The notes under the pieces were generated by a model. That model did no database searches, was not told where the DNA came from, and was given only the letters and a program-made list of their open reading frames with translations. Shown piece by piece: positions 26,910 through 35,183 of a stretch of 64,000 nucleotides of DNA; position 1 is the stretch's first letter, and every line of letters begins with the position of its first letter. This stretch comes from Phycisphaerae bacterium (GTDB taxonomy: Bacteria > Planctomycetota > Phycisphaerae > Phycisphaerales > UBA1924). The position numbers and the translations under genes were made by a program. The stretch covers positions 45,801 through 109,800 of the forward strand of contig BQMO01000011.1 of NCBI GenBank assembly GCA_022180725.1. Reading direction: 5' to 3'.

Positions 26910-26987
26910 GGGGTGGTTTGCCGGGCGAAGGGAGCCATCGTAGCATGGGGGACCGCGAGAGCGTCCGAAAGGGCGTGGCGGGAACAG

Positions 26988-27061
26988 GTGCTCGTAGCTC
27001 AACTGGATAGAGCGTCGGCCTCCGAAGCCGAAGGTTGCAGGTTCGACTCCCGCCGAGCACG
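26988..27061 (+). tRNA. tRNA-Arg (anticodon CCG)
   Basis: A complete cloverleaf: acceptor stem GTGCTCG/CGAGCAC, D-arm GCTC/GAGC, anticodon stem TCGGC/GCCGA with loop CTCCGAA giving anticodon CCG, and a T-arm containing GGTTCGACTCC. Base 27061 is the discriminator G and no CCA is encoded. It reads the arginine codon CGG, which is common in high-GC genomes. Confidence 0.95.
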
Positions 27062-27093
27062 TTGAGGAAAGGGAAATGGATCCGAGGGCGGTA

Positions 27094-27834
27094 TCAGCGG
27101 CGCTTCCGGAGCGTCGCTTTTTTATTGCGCGGGCGAGGTGACGATGGTGCGCGGCGTTCGCAGCACTCGCCGAAGGATTGGCAAACGGGGTGATCGGCGC
27201 AGGCGGGGCCCCGGGCCTTGCAGGCGCGACGGCCGTGCCAGATGAGCAGGTGCGAGACCATGCCCCAGTCGTGGCGCGGGAAGAGGGCCATGAGGTGGCG
27301 CTCGATCATGGGGACCGTGGCATCGTGGGGGGCGAGGCAGAATCGCTTGGACAGGCGTTCGACGTGGGTATCCACGGGGATGCCGTCGTGGATGTTGAAG
27401 GCGTTGCCGAGGACGACGTTGGCGGTCTTGCGGGCGACGCCCCGGAGGGTGAGGAGGTCGGCCATGGTGCGGGGCACTCGGCCGTTGAAGCGCTCGACGA
27501 GGGTGGTCATGGAGGCGTGGACGGCCTTGGCCTTGGCGCGGAAGAAGCCGAGGGAGCGGATGTAGGGTTCGATGTCGGCGGGGGTGGCGCGGGCGAAGTC
27601 GGCGGGAGTGGGAAAGCGTGCGAAGAGGGCGGGAGTGGCCTTGTTGACGCCGGCGTCGGTGGACTGGGCGGAGAGGATGGTGGCGATGAGGAGTTCGTGG
27701 GGGTTGGCGTAGGTGAGTTCGCAGTGGGCGTCGGGGTAGGCCTCGTGGAGTAGGGCATAGAGGCGTGCGGCGCGACGGCGGGCGGCAGGGGTGACGGCGG
27801 GGAGGTCGAAGGGAAGGTCGGCGTGGCGGGTCAT
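27094..27834 (-). CDS. nth: Endonuclease III (DNA glycosylase/AP lyase)
   Basis: A 246-residue base-excision-repair enzyme that removes oxidised pyrimidines and nicks abasic sites. The helix-hairpin-helix is LTLRGVARKTANVVLGNAF with catalytic Lys136, and Asp155 sits in GIPVDTHVERL. The C-terminal iron-sulfur cysteines are C205, C212, C218 and C224 (with C225), spaced 6, 5 and 5 residues rather than the canonical 6, 2 and 5, so the cluster loop is unusual. The helix-hairpin-helix has Arg-Gly-Val-Ala in place of the usual Pro-Gly-Val-Gly. Its ATG overlaps the stop of the upstream membrane-protein gene by 4 bp. Confidence 0.93.
   Translation of the reverse strand: MTRHADLPFDLPAVTPAARRRAARLYALLHEAYPDAHCELTYANPHELLIATILSAQSTDAGVNKATPALFARFPTPADFARATPADIEPYIRSLGFFRAKAKAVHASMTTLVERFNGRVPRTMADLLTLRGVARKTANVVLGNAFNIHDGIPVDTHVERLSKRFCLAPHDATVPMIERHLMALFPRHDWGMVSHLLIWHGRRACKARGPACADHPVCQSFGECCERRAPSSPRPRNKKATLRKRR
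27097..27123 (+). terminator. Intrinsic terminator after tRNA-Arg
   Basis: An 8-bp stem (27097-27104 with 27110-27117, one G-U pair) with a TCCGG loop followed directly by six T. It begins 36 bases after the tRNA end and overlaps the 3' end of the convergent nth gene. Confidence 0.85.
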
Positions 27835-28409
27835 GACTCGCGGCTCTTGGCCCATGGGAAGGAAACGGCGATGGCGCGGACGGTCTCGACGAGGCCGGCG
27901 AAGACGAACAGGGCGGTGAAGGAGAGCGTGCGTGCGGCGACAGGGTGGGCGGCGTTGAAGGCGGCCTTGTGGGCGTCGGCGGATTCGGTGTTGCCGGCTC
28001 GTGCGGCGGCCCAGAAGGCGTCGAGATCGGCGTCCATCGTGGGGGTGAGCGAAAGGCGCCAGTACCCGAGGATGCCGACGGCAAGGAGAAGGGCGATGGC
28101 GCGGGCGAAGGGGATACGGCGAGGTCGGCGCGGATCGCCAAGTGCGGAGCCGGTGAGGGTGACACAGGCGATCGCGGCACACCCGGCCTGGAGCATGGCG
28201 CCGAGGTCGAAGACGCGACGGGCGACGTGCCCCGCGGCGATGGTCCAGTGTTCGCCGGGATAGGCGGCGAAGTCTGGGAGGGAGGGGTTGAGGGATTTCA
28301 TGGTGGGGAAGGCGACGGCGGCGACGATGCCGGACATGATGACGACGCCGAGCCAGAGGGCAAAGGAGGCCAGGCACAGGGCGTCGCAGAAGGCGCGGAA
28401 GCGGGGCAT
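27831..28409 (-). CDS. Multipass membrane protein of unknown function
   Basis: A 192-residue protein with four probable membrane segments: residues about 11-36 (LCLASFALWLGVVIMSGIVA), 67-92, 100-122 and 160-180. Loops contain FPTMKSLNPSLPDFAAYPGEHW and a helical acidic stretch. The layout resembles the DUF4149-type small integral membrane proteins, but I cannot assign the family with confidence. Its stop overlaps the nth start, so the two are probably co-translated. No catalytic residues are evident. Confidence 0.7.
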   Translation of the reverse strand: MPRFRAFCDALCLASFALWLGVVIMSGIVAAVAFPTMKSLNPSLPDFAAYPGEHWTIAAGHVARRVFDLGAMLQAGCAAIACVTLTGSALGDPRRPRRIPFARAIALLLAVGILGYWRLSLTPTMDADLDAFWAAARAGNTESADAHKAAFNAAHPVAARTLSFTALFVFAGLVETVRAIAVSFPWAKSRES

Positions 28410-28466
28410 GGGGGGAGTGTACCGGGCGGAGAGTGTCGGTGATGGCGCCGTCCTACAACCAAGCGC

Positions 28467-29210
28467 ATGGTGACGAGTCCTGAGATCACACTTTCGCTGG
28501 CGGGTCTGGAAGCGGGCGCTGGGTCGGCGTGGAGCGGCGGAGTGCGAGAGGCCGTGGCGTGGGCGGCGGGGCTGGGGTATCGGCGGGTGCAGTTGGACGC
28601 GAGGGTGCTGCGGGCGCGGGAGTTATCGCGTTCAGCACGGCGTGACGTGGGGGCGATGTTGCGACGGCACGGGTTGGTGTGCACGGGGATGGATGCGTGG
28701 ATCCCCACGGCACACATCGCGTCGGGCGCCCATACGGAACGGGCGGTGGCGGCGGTCGCGGGCGCGTGCGAACTCGCGGGTGAGTTGGCGGGGTTGACGG
28801 GTGGGCCGCGGGGTGTGGTGTGCGTGGTGCTGCCCGAGGACGTCTCGCCGGCCGTCGAGGGAACGTTGGTTGACGCGGCGGAGCGTGCGGGGGTGGTGCT
28901 GGCGGATCACGCGTGGCCTGTTCGGAAGGGTAGTCGGTTGGCAGTCGGGGTCGATCCGGCGGAGATGCTGCGGGGCGGGGTTGACCCGTCGGCGGCGTTG
29001 GCGGGACTCACGCCCGCGCCGAGCACGGCGAGGCTGACGGATTGGAGCGAGGCGGGTCGCGTGACGGTGGGGCATGGGAGGCTGCGGGTGGCGGAGTATG
29101 TTGCCGTTCTGATGACGGTGGGGATGACCGGCCCGCTCGTGGTGGACGTGCGCGGGGTGCGGGATCAGGCGGACGCGGCGGCGGTCGCGCTCCGGCGGTT
29201 CGCGGGGTGA
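28467..29210 (+). CDS. Putative TIM-barrel protein (sugar phosphate isomerase-like)
   Basis: A 247-residue protein with alternating strands and helices matching the xylose isomerase-like TIM-barrel pattern: GYRRVQLDARVLRARELS near the N-terminus, ARRDVGAMLRRHGLVCTGMD, and a late strand pair GPLVVDVRG. It is shorter than typical family members (270-300) and lacks obvious metal-ligand Glu/His in the second half (LADHAWPVRKGSRLAVGVDP), so it may be a reduced or non-catalytic form. The assignment is by pattern only. It stands alone between divergent and convergent neighbours. Confidence 0.55.
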   Translation: MVTSPEITLSLAGLEAGAGSAWSGGVREAVAWAAGLGYRRVQLDARVLRARELSRSARRDVGAMLRRHGLVCTGMDAWIPTAHIASGAHTERAVAAVAGACELAGELAGLTGGPRGVVCVVLPEDVSPAVEGTLVDAAERAGVVLADHAWPVRKGSRLAVGVDPAEMLRGGVDPSAALAGLTPAPSTARLTDWSEAGRVTVGHGRLRVAEYVAVLMTVGMTGPLVVDVRGVRDQADAAAVALRRFAG

Positions 29211-29211
29211 G

Positions 29212-29227
29212 GCGCGCCACGGCGCGC
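29212..29227. terminator. Palindromic hairpin between convergent genes
   Basis: GCGCGCC (29212-29218) and GGCGCGC (29221-29227) form a near-perfect inverted repeat between the TIM-barrel gene and yebC. There is no T run; a terminator role is inferred only from its position. Confidence 0.35.
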
Positions 29228-29255
29228 GGACATGCCGTGGGACGGCGGCGCGAAG

Positions 29256-30005
29256 TCAGTCGGGGAGTTCGCCGTCGGGGATGTCGGCGTTGGTGTAGAC
29301 CTTCTGGACATCGTCGAGGTCTTCGAGGGCATCGACGAGGGCGGCGAGGTTTTTCGCGTTCTCGCCGCGGAGGGTCACCCATTGCTCGGGGATCATGCCG
29401 AGTTCGGCCTCGGCGACGGCGTAGCCGGCTTTTTCGAGGGTGTCCTTGACGGCGTGGAAGGCGGGGACGTCGGTGAGGACGGTCCAGGGATCGTCGGGCT
29501 GATCGGGGGCGAGGACGTCGAGGGCGCCGGCGTTGAGCGCGGCTTCGAGGAGGGCGTCTTCGGTGACACCGGCGGGGGCGATGCTGATGCGGCCGCGTGC
29601 CTGGAACATGAAGGCGACGCAGTTGGAGGCGCCGAGGTTGCCGTCGTGGTCACCAAAGGCGTTGCGGAGGTCGGTCGCGGTGCGGGTGCGGTTGTCGGTG
29701 AGGGCGTCGACGATGACGGCGACGCCGCCGGGGGCGTAGCCCTCGTACCGGACGTTCTCGTAGGCGGAGGTGTCGCCGCCGCCGGCGCCCTTCTGGATGG
29801 CGCGATCGATGACGTCGCGGGGCATGTTGGCGTAGCGGGCCTCGTCGATGGCGTAGCGGAGGGTGAGGTTGAAGTTGGGGTCCGCCCCGCCGTGGCGGGC
29901 GGCGACGATGATGGCGCGGCTGACCTTGCTCCAGACCTTCGAGCGGCGCTTATCAACGACGGCCTTGCGGTGCTTGACCTTGCTCCACTTGTTGTGTCCT
30001 GCCAT
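29256..30005 (-). CDS. yebC: YebC/PmpR-family (TACO1-like) regulator
   Basis: A 249-residue member of the YebC family: MAGHNKWSKVKHRKAVVDKR at the N-terminus, MPRDVIDRAIQKGAGG, YEGYAPGGVAVIVDALTDNR and a C-terminal LEDLDDVQKVYTNADIPD. Family proteins bind DNA in some bacteria, while TACO1-type members assist translation of difficult sequences on ribosomes. Its place at the 3' end of a translation-factor run (nusA-infB-rbfA onward) fits a role in translation, though the 33-base gap to the TPR lipoprotein gene only suggests co-transcription. The length is normal. Confidence 0.94.
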   Translation of the reverse strand: MAGHNKWSKVKHRKAVVDKRRSKVWSKVSRAIIVAARHGGADPNFNLTLRYAIDEARYANMPRDVIDRAIQKGAGGGDTSAYENVRYEGYAPGGVAVIVDALTDNRTRTATDLRNAFGDHDGNLGASNCVAFMFQARGRISIAPAGVTEDALLEAALNAGALDVLAPDQPDDPWTVLTDVPAFHAVKDTLEKAGYAVAEAELGMIPEQWVTLRGENAKNLAALVDALEDLDDVQKVYTNADIPDGELPD

Positions 30006-30038
30006 GGGGCCACGTCTCCGTCGTGCGATTGATCGAGG

Positions 30039-33000
30039 TTATGGTTTCTCGGCGAGGGGCGCGATGGCGGGTTCCTTCCCCGCGGCGACGGCTTCGAGTT
30101 TGGCTTTGGTGACTTCGAGGTCCTTGCGGAGGCGGGTGACGATGGGGGGGTCTTCGAGGGTTGGCTGGGCGGCCTTGCGCATGTCCCACGGGGCGAGGGT
30201 GTCTTCGAGCAGGCGGCGGGCCTGGGTCCACTGGGAGGCGGCCTCTTTCGTGCGACCGGCGCGCCAGAGGGCGTCGCCGTAGTGGTCGAGGATGGTGTTG
30301 TCGAGGTTGCCGCCCTGGAAGTCCACGGCGAGTTTGAGGAGGGAGAGTGCGCCCTGGGTCGTGACGTTCCCCGCGGCGTCGGTGACGTCCTCGAGCACGC
30401 CGCGCTTGTAACGGACCCACGCGAGGGAATCGGTGACGTGGTAGTCATCGGGGAGTTGGCGGTGGGCGATGGCGATGAGGCGGTCGGATTCATTGAGGTC
30501 GCCGCCCTGTTCGAGGAGGAGATAGCCGAGGTTGTTGCAGGTCCAGCCGTGCTCGGGGTGGGAGCGGAGTATGCGGCGGTACGCCCAGACCGCGAGGTCG
30601 GTGCGGTCGAGCGTGCTGAGGGCGTTGGCGACGGCGTAGTTGAGTTCGACGGCGTGGAGGGCGCGGTCGTCGGGCAGTTCGATTTCCTCACCGGCACGGA
30701 CAATGAGGGTGAGCATGCGGGAGGCGTCGGCGGTGGAAAGGAAACGTTCGAGGTCCTCCTGCGTGCCACGCACGACGGAGAGGCGGTACCACTCGTGGAG
30801 CAGGTCGTCGTTGGGCGGGGTGAAGGCGGCGGCGGCGGCGGGGAGGAAGCGGAGCGCCGGGCCGGGCTGGTCCAGCGCGGACAAGGCGGCGGCGATGCGG
30901 ACGCAGGCGGGGAAGAGGAGTTCGGGCGCGTCGGCAGCGAGGGAGGTGGCGGCGCGTACGAGGGCAGATGGATCGTCGGGCGCGGCGCCGGCCAGGAGGG
31001 AGAGTTGCGCGAGGCGCAGCCCGGTGGGCATGGGGAGGCCTCGCTCCTTGGCGGCTTCGAAGAGCGAGAGGCATGCACGGGCCTCGTCGCCCGTGGGCTG
31101 GCTCCCGGAAGCGATACGGGCGAGGAAGTCGAGCACCGTGCGTTGCCGGGCTTGGTTGAGGGTCGAGAGTGCACGGACGGCCACGGCCATGCCCTCCGCG
31201 GCCTGGGCGCGATCGCCGCGTTGGAGTTGAAGTTCGGCCCGTTCCGCGGCGTTCTCGAAGGTTGGAGGCGCGGAGGCGAGTCGATCGAGCGCGAGTGCGT
31301 CGGCGCGGGCAGATTCGTGGAGGTGCTCGCGGACGATCCACTCGCGGAGGCGGGCCATTTCGGGCATGGGCCAGACAGCCAACCGCTCGGCGAGAAGCGT
31401 CTCCGCGGCATGAGGGTTCTTGAGGGCGCACTCGACCCGAGCCAGGGCCATGCGGAGCGCCGGGGCCTGAGGGCGTTCGGCGAGTCGCGCGGCGAGCCAG
31501 GTTCGACCGCCCCGCGTGAGGTCGGGGTGGCTTTCGGCCGCGCGCTCCCACACGGTGGTGAGCAGGTGGAGCGCCTGCCCGCCTTCGAGGCGGGAGTCCA
31601 TGAGCGAGAGCAACTGCTCCTGGGCCTGAGGCCAGAGGGCGCGGGCGATGAAATCCTGTGCGGTGAGGACGCGGACGAGGCGGCTGGACGGAACGGCTTC
31701 GCGGAGGTCGCGGGCGGCCTGGGCGAAGAGGCGCTCATCGGCGAGCAACCCGCCGGGCGCATGGAGCGTGAGGAGGGCGTCGTAGACACGCTCGTCGAAG
31801 CGGTCCGCGAGGCGGGCGCGACGGAGAAACTCGAGCGTTCTGGCGCCGTCGCCTGCCTCGGCCGCGATCTCGGCAGCATCGAGGAGGAGCCCGGGGGTCG
31901 CGTCGGGGGCGTCCGCCGCGGGGGCGATGGCCTCCAGGGCGCGTGCATGCTCCCCAAGGGTGCGCCAGACGTCGCCCAGAAGTCGGCGAGCGACCGGGGA
32001 CGAATCCTGGGCGATCATGGACGCGAATCGCTCGGCGCCGTCGCGGGCGCCGCGCTCGTCACCCAGGGTGAGCAGGAGCATGGCGCGGGCGGCGAGCAGG
32101 GCCGCGCGCGTGTCGCCTTGACCCTGCGATGTCTGTAATCGATCCAAGGCCCGGGCCGGCAGGCCGAGTTTCGCGGACAGGGCGGCGTGCAGCAGCACGC
32201 CGGCGGGGCTGGAATCGCTCGCGAGCGCGGCGATGAGGTCGTCGACACGCACGCCGAAGGCCAGGATCGCATCGGCGATGGCGCCGGCGGCGGAGGGGTC
32301 GGCGGTGACGATCGCGAGGAGGTCGGGGACGGCCCCTTTTCCCGAACCGGACGCGGCGAGGAGGTCGATCAGGGTTTCGGCGTCGCGCGGGTTGGCGAGG
32401 GCCTGGGTGCGAAGGAGCGGAAGCGCCCGCGCGGGCGGCAAGGAGGTTGCCCCCGCGCGCGCCAGGCGGCTGCGCGTGGTAGGAGTCCCCGCGGAGGCGG
32501 CGTCGGAGAGAAGGCCCTCCATCGCGTGGGCCATCGCGTCTCCCGCGTCGGTCTGTTGGGCGAGCAGTCGCAGGAGTGGGAGCGCGCGGTCATCGATTCG
32601 GCCGTCAGGATCGATCAGATGGGAGAGCAGGACCATCGCGGCGCGGGCCGAGCGGCCTTGGCGGAGTTCGAGATAGATGACGCGGTCGAGCACGTCGCGC
32701 GGGTCGATCCCCGGCGAGGTCCACGCACGCTCATACGCCGCGGCGGCGCGGGTATCGTCGCCGAGGCGGACCGAGAGGTCGCCCGCACGCACCCACAGTT
32801 CACCTCGCCGACGGGCCAGCGTGGCGATCTCGGGGAGCGATCTCGCGCCGGCGCCCGGGTCGGCAAGGCCGGCCAGGGCCGTCTCGAGCGCATCCCGCGC
32901 GGCGGTGAAGTAGCCGAGTTCCTGAAACGACGGGGCCATTTCCGCGAGGAGCACCGGGGCGAGCGGGCCATTCGTGGAGGACTCGCGTTCGTGCGCCGCG

Positions 33001-33629
33001 GCGAGCAGCGCGATGGAACGGTCATGACGGCCCCCGCGTGCGTGATCGCGCGCGAGCAGCAGGAGGACGCGCGGCTCTCGGACGCCTCGATCGACGGCGC
33101 GCTGGTAGGAGGTGATGGCGGTGGCGCGCCGCCCGAGGGTGTTCTGGGCATCGCCGAGTTCGCGCCAGATCGCCCCCGAGCCGGGGTCGAGTCGGAGTGC
33201 GGCGTCGAGGTCGGCGAGCGCTTCGGCGGGCTTGCCGTTGAGGAGTTTCAGGCGAGCCGAGGCGTACAGACTTACGGCCCGCGGATCGGATTCGTCGGGA
33301 GAAGGGAGGGGAGGTTCGAGTGGGGGAACCGAAGCGACGGCGTCGGGCAGGGGCATGACCCAGCGAGGATCGACCGAGGTGGAGGTCGAGCGTGCGAACG
33401 TCTGAGGATCCAACCCGGTGAGCGGCGGGATGGCCATGGCGCGCGCGTCGGGCGTGCGTGCCTGGCGATGGGCGAGCGATACGAGCAAGGCGTCGCGCGT
33501 CGTGCGTGAAGAGGACGGTGCGACGTCCGCGGTCGGCGACGGCGAACGACTCGCGCAGGCGCCGAGCATGGCGCACGCGGCGACGGCGGCCGTCCGAACA
33601 ACCCGGTACCACACACAGCGAACACGCAT
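30039..33629 (-). CDS. Large TPR-repeat lipoprotein
   Basis: A 1196-residue exported protein with a lipoprotein signal (AACAMLGACAS, Cys25). Tetratricopeptide repeats fill most of the length: a clear set at about 110-220 (ALADLDAALRLDPGSGAIWR, ATAITSYQRAVDRG), degenerate helical repeats through the middle, and another clear set near the C-terminus (about 1000-1150, AVWAYRRILRSHPEHGWTCN and NNLGYLLLEQGGDLNESDRL). It ends in a Lys/Glu/Ala helix. Such proteins act as scaffolds on the outer face of a membrane; the partner is unknown. It is three bases downstream of the HhH-protein gene and upstream of yebC, on the same strand as the translation block. Confidence 0.85.
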   Translation of the reverse strand: MRVRCVWYRVVRTAAVAACAMLGACASRSPSPTADVAPSSSRTTRDALLVSLAHRQARTPDARAMAIPPLTGLDPQTFARSTSTSVDPRWVMPLPDAVASVPPLEPPLPSPDESDPRAVSLYASARLKLLNGKPAEALADLDAALRLDPGSGAIWRELGDAQNTLGRRATAITSYQRAVDRGVREPRVLLLLARDHARGGRHDRSIALLAAAHERESSTNGPLAPVLLAEMAPSFQELGYFTAARDALETALAGLADPGAGARSLPEIATLARRRGELWVRAGDLSVRLGDDTRAAAAYERAWTSPGIDPRDVLDRVIYLELRQGRSARAAMVLLSHLIDPDGRIDDRALPLLRLLAQQTDAGDAMAHAMEGLLSDAASAGTPTTRSRLARAGATSLPPARALPLLRTQALANPRDAETLIDLLAASGSGKGAVPDLLAIVTADPSAAGAIADAILAFGVRVDDLIAALASDSSPAGVLLHAALSAKLGLPARALDRLQTSQGQGDTRAALLAARAMLLLTLGDERGARDGAERFASMIAQDSSPVARRLLGDVWRTLGEHARALEAIAPAADAPDATPGLLLDAAEIAAEAGDGARTLEFLRRARLADRFDERVYDALLTLHAPGGLLADERLFAQAARDLREAVPSSRLVRVLTAQDFIARALWPQAQEQLLSLMDSRLEGGQALHLLTTVWERAAESHPDLTRGGRTWLAARLAERPQAPALRMALARVECALKNPHAAETLLAERLAVWPMPEMARLREWIVREHLHESARADALALDRLASAPPTFENAAERAELQLQRGDRAQAAEGMAVAVRALSTLNQARQRTVLDFLARIASGSQPTGDEARACLSLFEAAKERGLPMPTGLRLAQLSLLAGAAPDDPSALVRAATSLAADAPELLFPACVRIAAALSALDQPGPALRFLPAAAAAFTPPNDDLLHEWYRLSVVRGTQEDLERFLSTADASRMLTLIVRAGEEIELPDDRALHAVELNYAVANALSTLDRTDLAVWAYRRILRSHPEHGWTCNNLGYLLLEQGGDLNESDRLIAIAHRQLPDDYHVTDSLAWVRYKRGVLEDVTDAAGNVTTQGALSLLKLAVDFQGGNLDNTILDHYGDALWRAGRTKEAASQWTQARRLLEDTLAPWDMRKAAQPTLEDPPIVTRLRKDLEVTKAKLEAVAAGKEPAIAPLAEKP

Positions 33630-33632
33630 GAA

Positions 33633-34337
33633 CTACGCTCCGGGTCGGGCCTTGGACTTGGCGGGCCGTGCGGTTTTTTTCGCGTGCTTGGCGACGCGGA
33701 CCACGCCGCCGACATCGTCGGACCACGCCTGGAGCACGGCGTACGCGAGTGTGGCATCCTCGGCGCGGATGTGATGCTCGAGCCAACTGCCCGCGGCGTC
33801 GGCGGCCATCTCCGCGGGGATCACGCGTTCCTGCACGAGCAGGTCGCGGAGGCGATCGTCGCAGGGTGTCGCGTGCCCCTCGAGAGTCAGGAGCATGACG
33901 CGTGACGCGACCGATCGCGGCATGCCATCCAGCGAGTCGAGGAACGCGCGGGCCTCGCGCTTGGGGAGCGAGGCGAGGTGGGCGAGCGAGAGTTGGTGGA
34001 CTTTGCGGAAAACGTCGGCGAGGATGGAGCGGAGCCGGAGGGCGCGTTCCGTGCTGCGCGGGTACTTTTCGCCGATGATGTGCGCGATCTCGTCGGGCAT
34101 GCAGACGCGGAGTTCGTTGTAATCCACCAGGTGTTCGCGGAGGCGGTGGTGCGCGGTCCGTGCCTGCGTCGAGGACGCTTCCCACAGGAGCATGGAGTAG
34201 ACCACCTGGTGCACCGCGGGGTCGAAGTTCCCCCATGTCTCGGGGAGCGTCATGCCGGCCGCCTGGGTGGCGTACTGCGTACGAAGCCGCTTGAGCAGCG
34301 TAGAGAGTTTTCTGGCAGAGGCGTCGCTTGTCGTCAC
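33633..34337 (-). CDS. Degenerate HhH-GPD (endonuclease III-like) protein
   Basis: A 234-residue helical protein whose middle resembles the glycosylase fold: YSMLLWEASSTQARTAHHRL like the first helices of Nth/MutY, and LDSLDGMPRSVASRVMLL (133-150) at the position of the helix-hairpin-helix, followed by CDDRLRDLL where Nth has VDTHV. The catalytic lysine position of Nth holds no lysine, one Asp remains, and there is no iron-sulfur Cys cluster. The C-terminus is a basic Lys/Ala/Pro tail. It may bind DNA or RNA without glycosylase activity. The start overlaps the rbfA stop by 4 bp, placing it within the nusA-infB-rbfA run. Confidence 0.65.
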   Translation of the reverse strand: MTTSDASARKLSTLLKRLRTQYATQAAGMTLPETWGNFDPAVHQVVYSMLLWEASSTQARTAHHRLREHLVDYNELRVCMPDEIAHIIGEKYPRSTERALRLRSILADVFRKVHQLSLAHLASLPKREARAFLDSLDGMPRSVASRVMLLTLEGHATPCDDRLRDLLVQERVIPAEMAADAAGSWLEHHIRAEDATLAYAVLQAWSDDVGGVVRVAKHAKKTARPAKSKARPGA

Positions 34338-34723
34338 GGGCCGGCCTCCGGCGGTTCGGTCCGGGCCGATTCACGGCGGGCGAGGTCGTCGCGTGCTCGG
34401 TCGATGTCGTGAAGCAGGGCGGCCTGGCGTTTGAACTGCTGGTCGGCACGAAACCGGAGCGGCGGAATAGTGCGCGTCTGCACGAGCGAGCCGACTTCAC
34501 GCCGCAAATGAGTCGCGGCGGCCTGGAGGCCGTGGACAACCAACTCGGTCCGATCGTCGGGGAGGACGGAGACGCCGACCGAGGCCTCGGAAAGATCGGG
34601 GAGGATGCGGACGTGGGTGATGGTGATGAGGCCGGAGATGCGCGGGTCCTGCAGGCCGCGGGCGAGCACCTGGCGGAGGGCGGCATCGATGGCGGAGGCG
34701 AGTTGTTCGAGGCGGTGGCTCAC
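34334..34723 (-). CDS. rbfA: Ribosome-binding factor A
   Basis: A 129-residue KH-like protein: SHRLEQLASAIDAALRQVLA, DPRISGLITITHVRILPDLS and VGVSVLPDD are the family blocks. RbfA binds the 16S rRNA 5' helix region and is needed for late 30S subunit maturation and cold adaptation. It overlaps the DUF503 gene by 4 bp and is downstream of infB, as in many bacteria. Its C-terminal tail is longer and more basic/acidic than the minimal form. Neither truB nor ribosomal protein S15 follows; a degenerate HhH protein does instead. Confidence 0.93.
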   Translation of the reverse strand: MSHRLEQLASAIDAALRQVLARGLQDPRISGLITITHVRILPDLSEASVGVSVLPDDRTELVVHGLQAAATHLRREVGSLVQTRTIPPLRFRADQQFKRQAALLHDIDRARDDLARRESARTEPPEAGP

Positions 34724-35100
34724 GCGGCGTTCTCCACGTCGGACGCGCGGCGGAGCATTTCGAGATCAAGCGCGGGATCGTGCGCGGGGGCGGGCGGCTC
34801 GACATTGCCCTCGGGGTTGACCAGGAACTCGCGGGTGCAATCGCCGAGTTCGGCGTCGCGAAGGGTGCGGAGTTTCGCGGTGATACGGTCGAGAACCCCG
34901 GCGGCGTACCGCGTGTCGGAGGCGACCAGGGCCAGCGCGAGGCGGGCGGCACCCGGGCGGTCCTGAAGGGCGACTTCGGCGACGGAGACCTGGTGTTCGC
35001 GGTGGAGGCGGTCCTTGACCGAGGCGACGACGCGACGCTTGTCCTTGAGGGAGACCGCGCCGGGGATGAGGAGTTCGAACTGGAGGATGGCGACGACCAT
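34720..35100 (-). CDS. DUF503 (YlxP-like) protein
   Basis: A 126-residue member of the DUF503 family: MVVAILQFELLIPGAVSLKD at the N-terminus, KRRVVASVKDRLHREHQVSV and VAEVALQDRPGAARLALALV. Family members are short ferredoxin-like fold proteins, usually found between infB and rbfA and linked to ribosome assembly; the biochemical role is not well known. Here the canonical position is kept, except that an unrelated 415-residue gene has come between it and infB. The C-terminal ~30 residues (NVEPPAPAHDPALDLEMLRR) extend beyond the core. Confidence 0.9.
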   Translation of the reverse strand: MVVAILQFELLIPGAVSLKDKRRVVASVKDRLHREHQVSVAEVALQDRPGAARLALALVASDTRYAAGVLDRITAKLRTLRDAELGDCTREFLVNPEGNVEPPAPAHDPALDLEMLRRASDVENAA

Positions 35101-35183
35101 GGAACGAACGACCGGCGCGGGGAAAGGCCCCGCCGGCCGCCCGGCAGGGTATGCGAGACACCGCGGGGCGTCGCGTGGACGGG

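Noticed and set aside
26910..27002. Upstream in-frame ATG for the MFS transporter
   Set aside because: It would make the gene run through the 3' part of the opposite-strand region next to tRNA-Arg; the residues it adds have no transporter character.
28486..29075. Minus-strand frames opposite the TIM-barrel-like gene
   Set aside because: Arg- and Pro-rich products without motifs, consistent with shadow frames.
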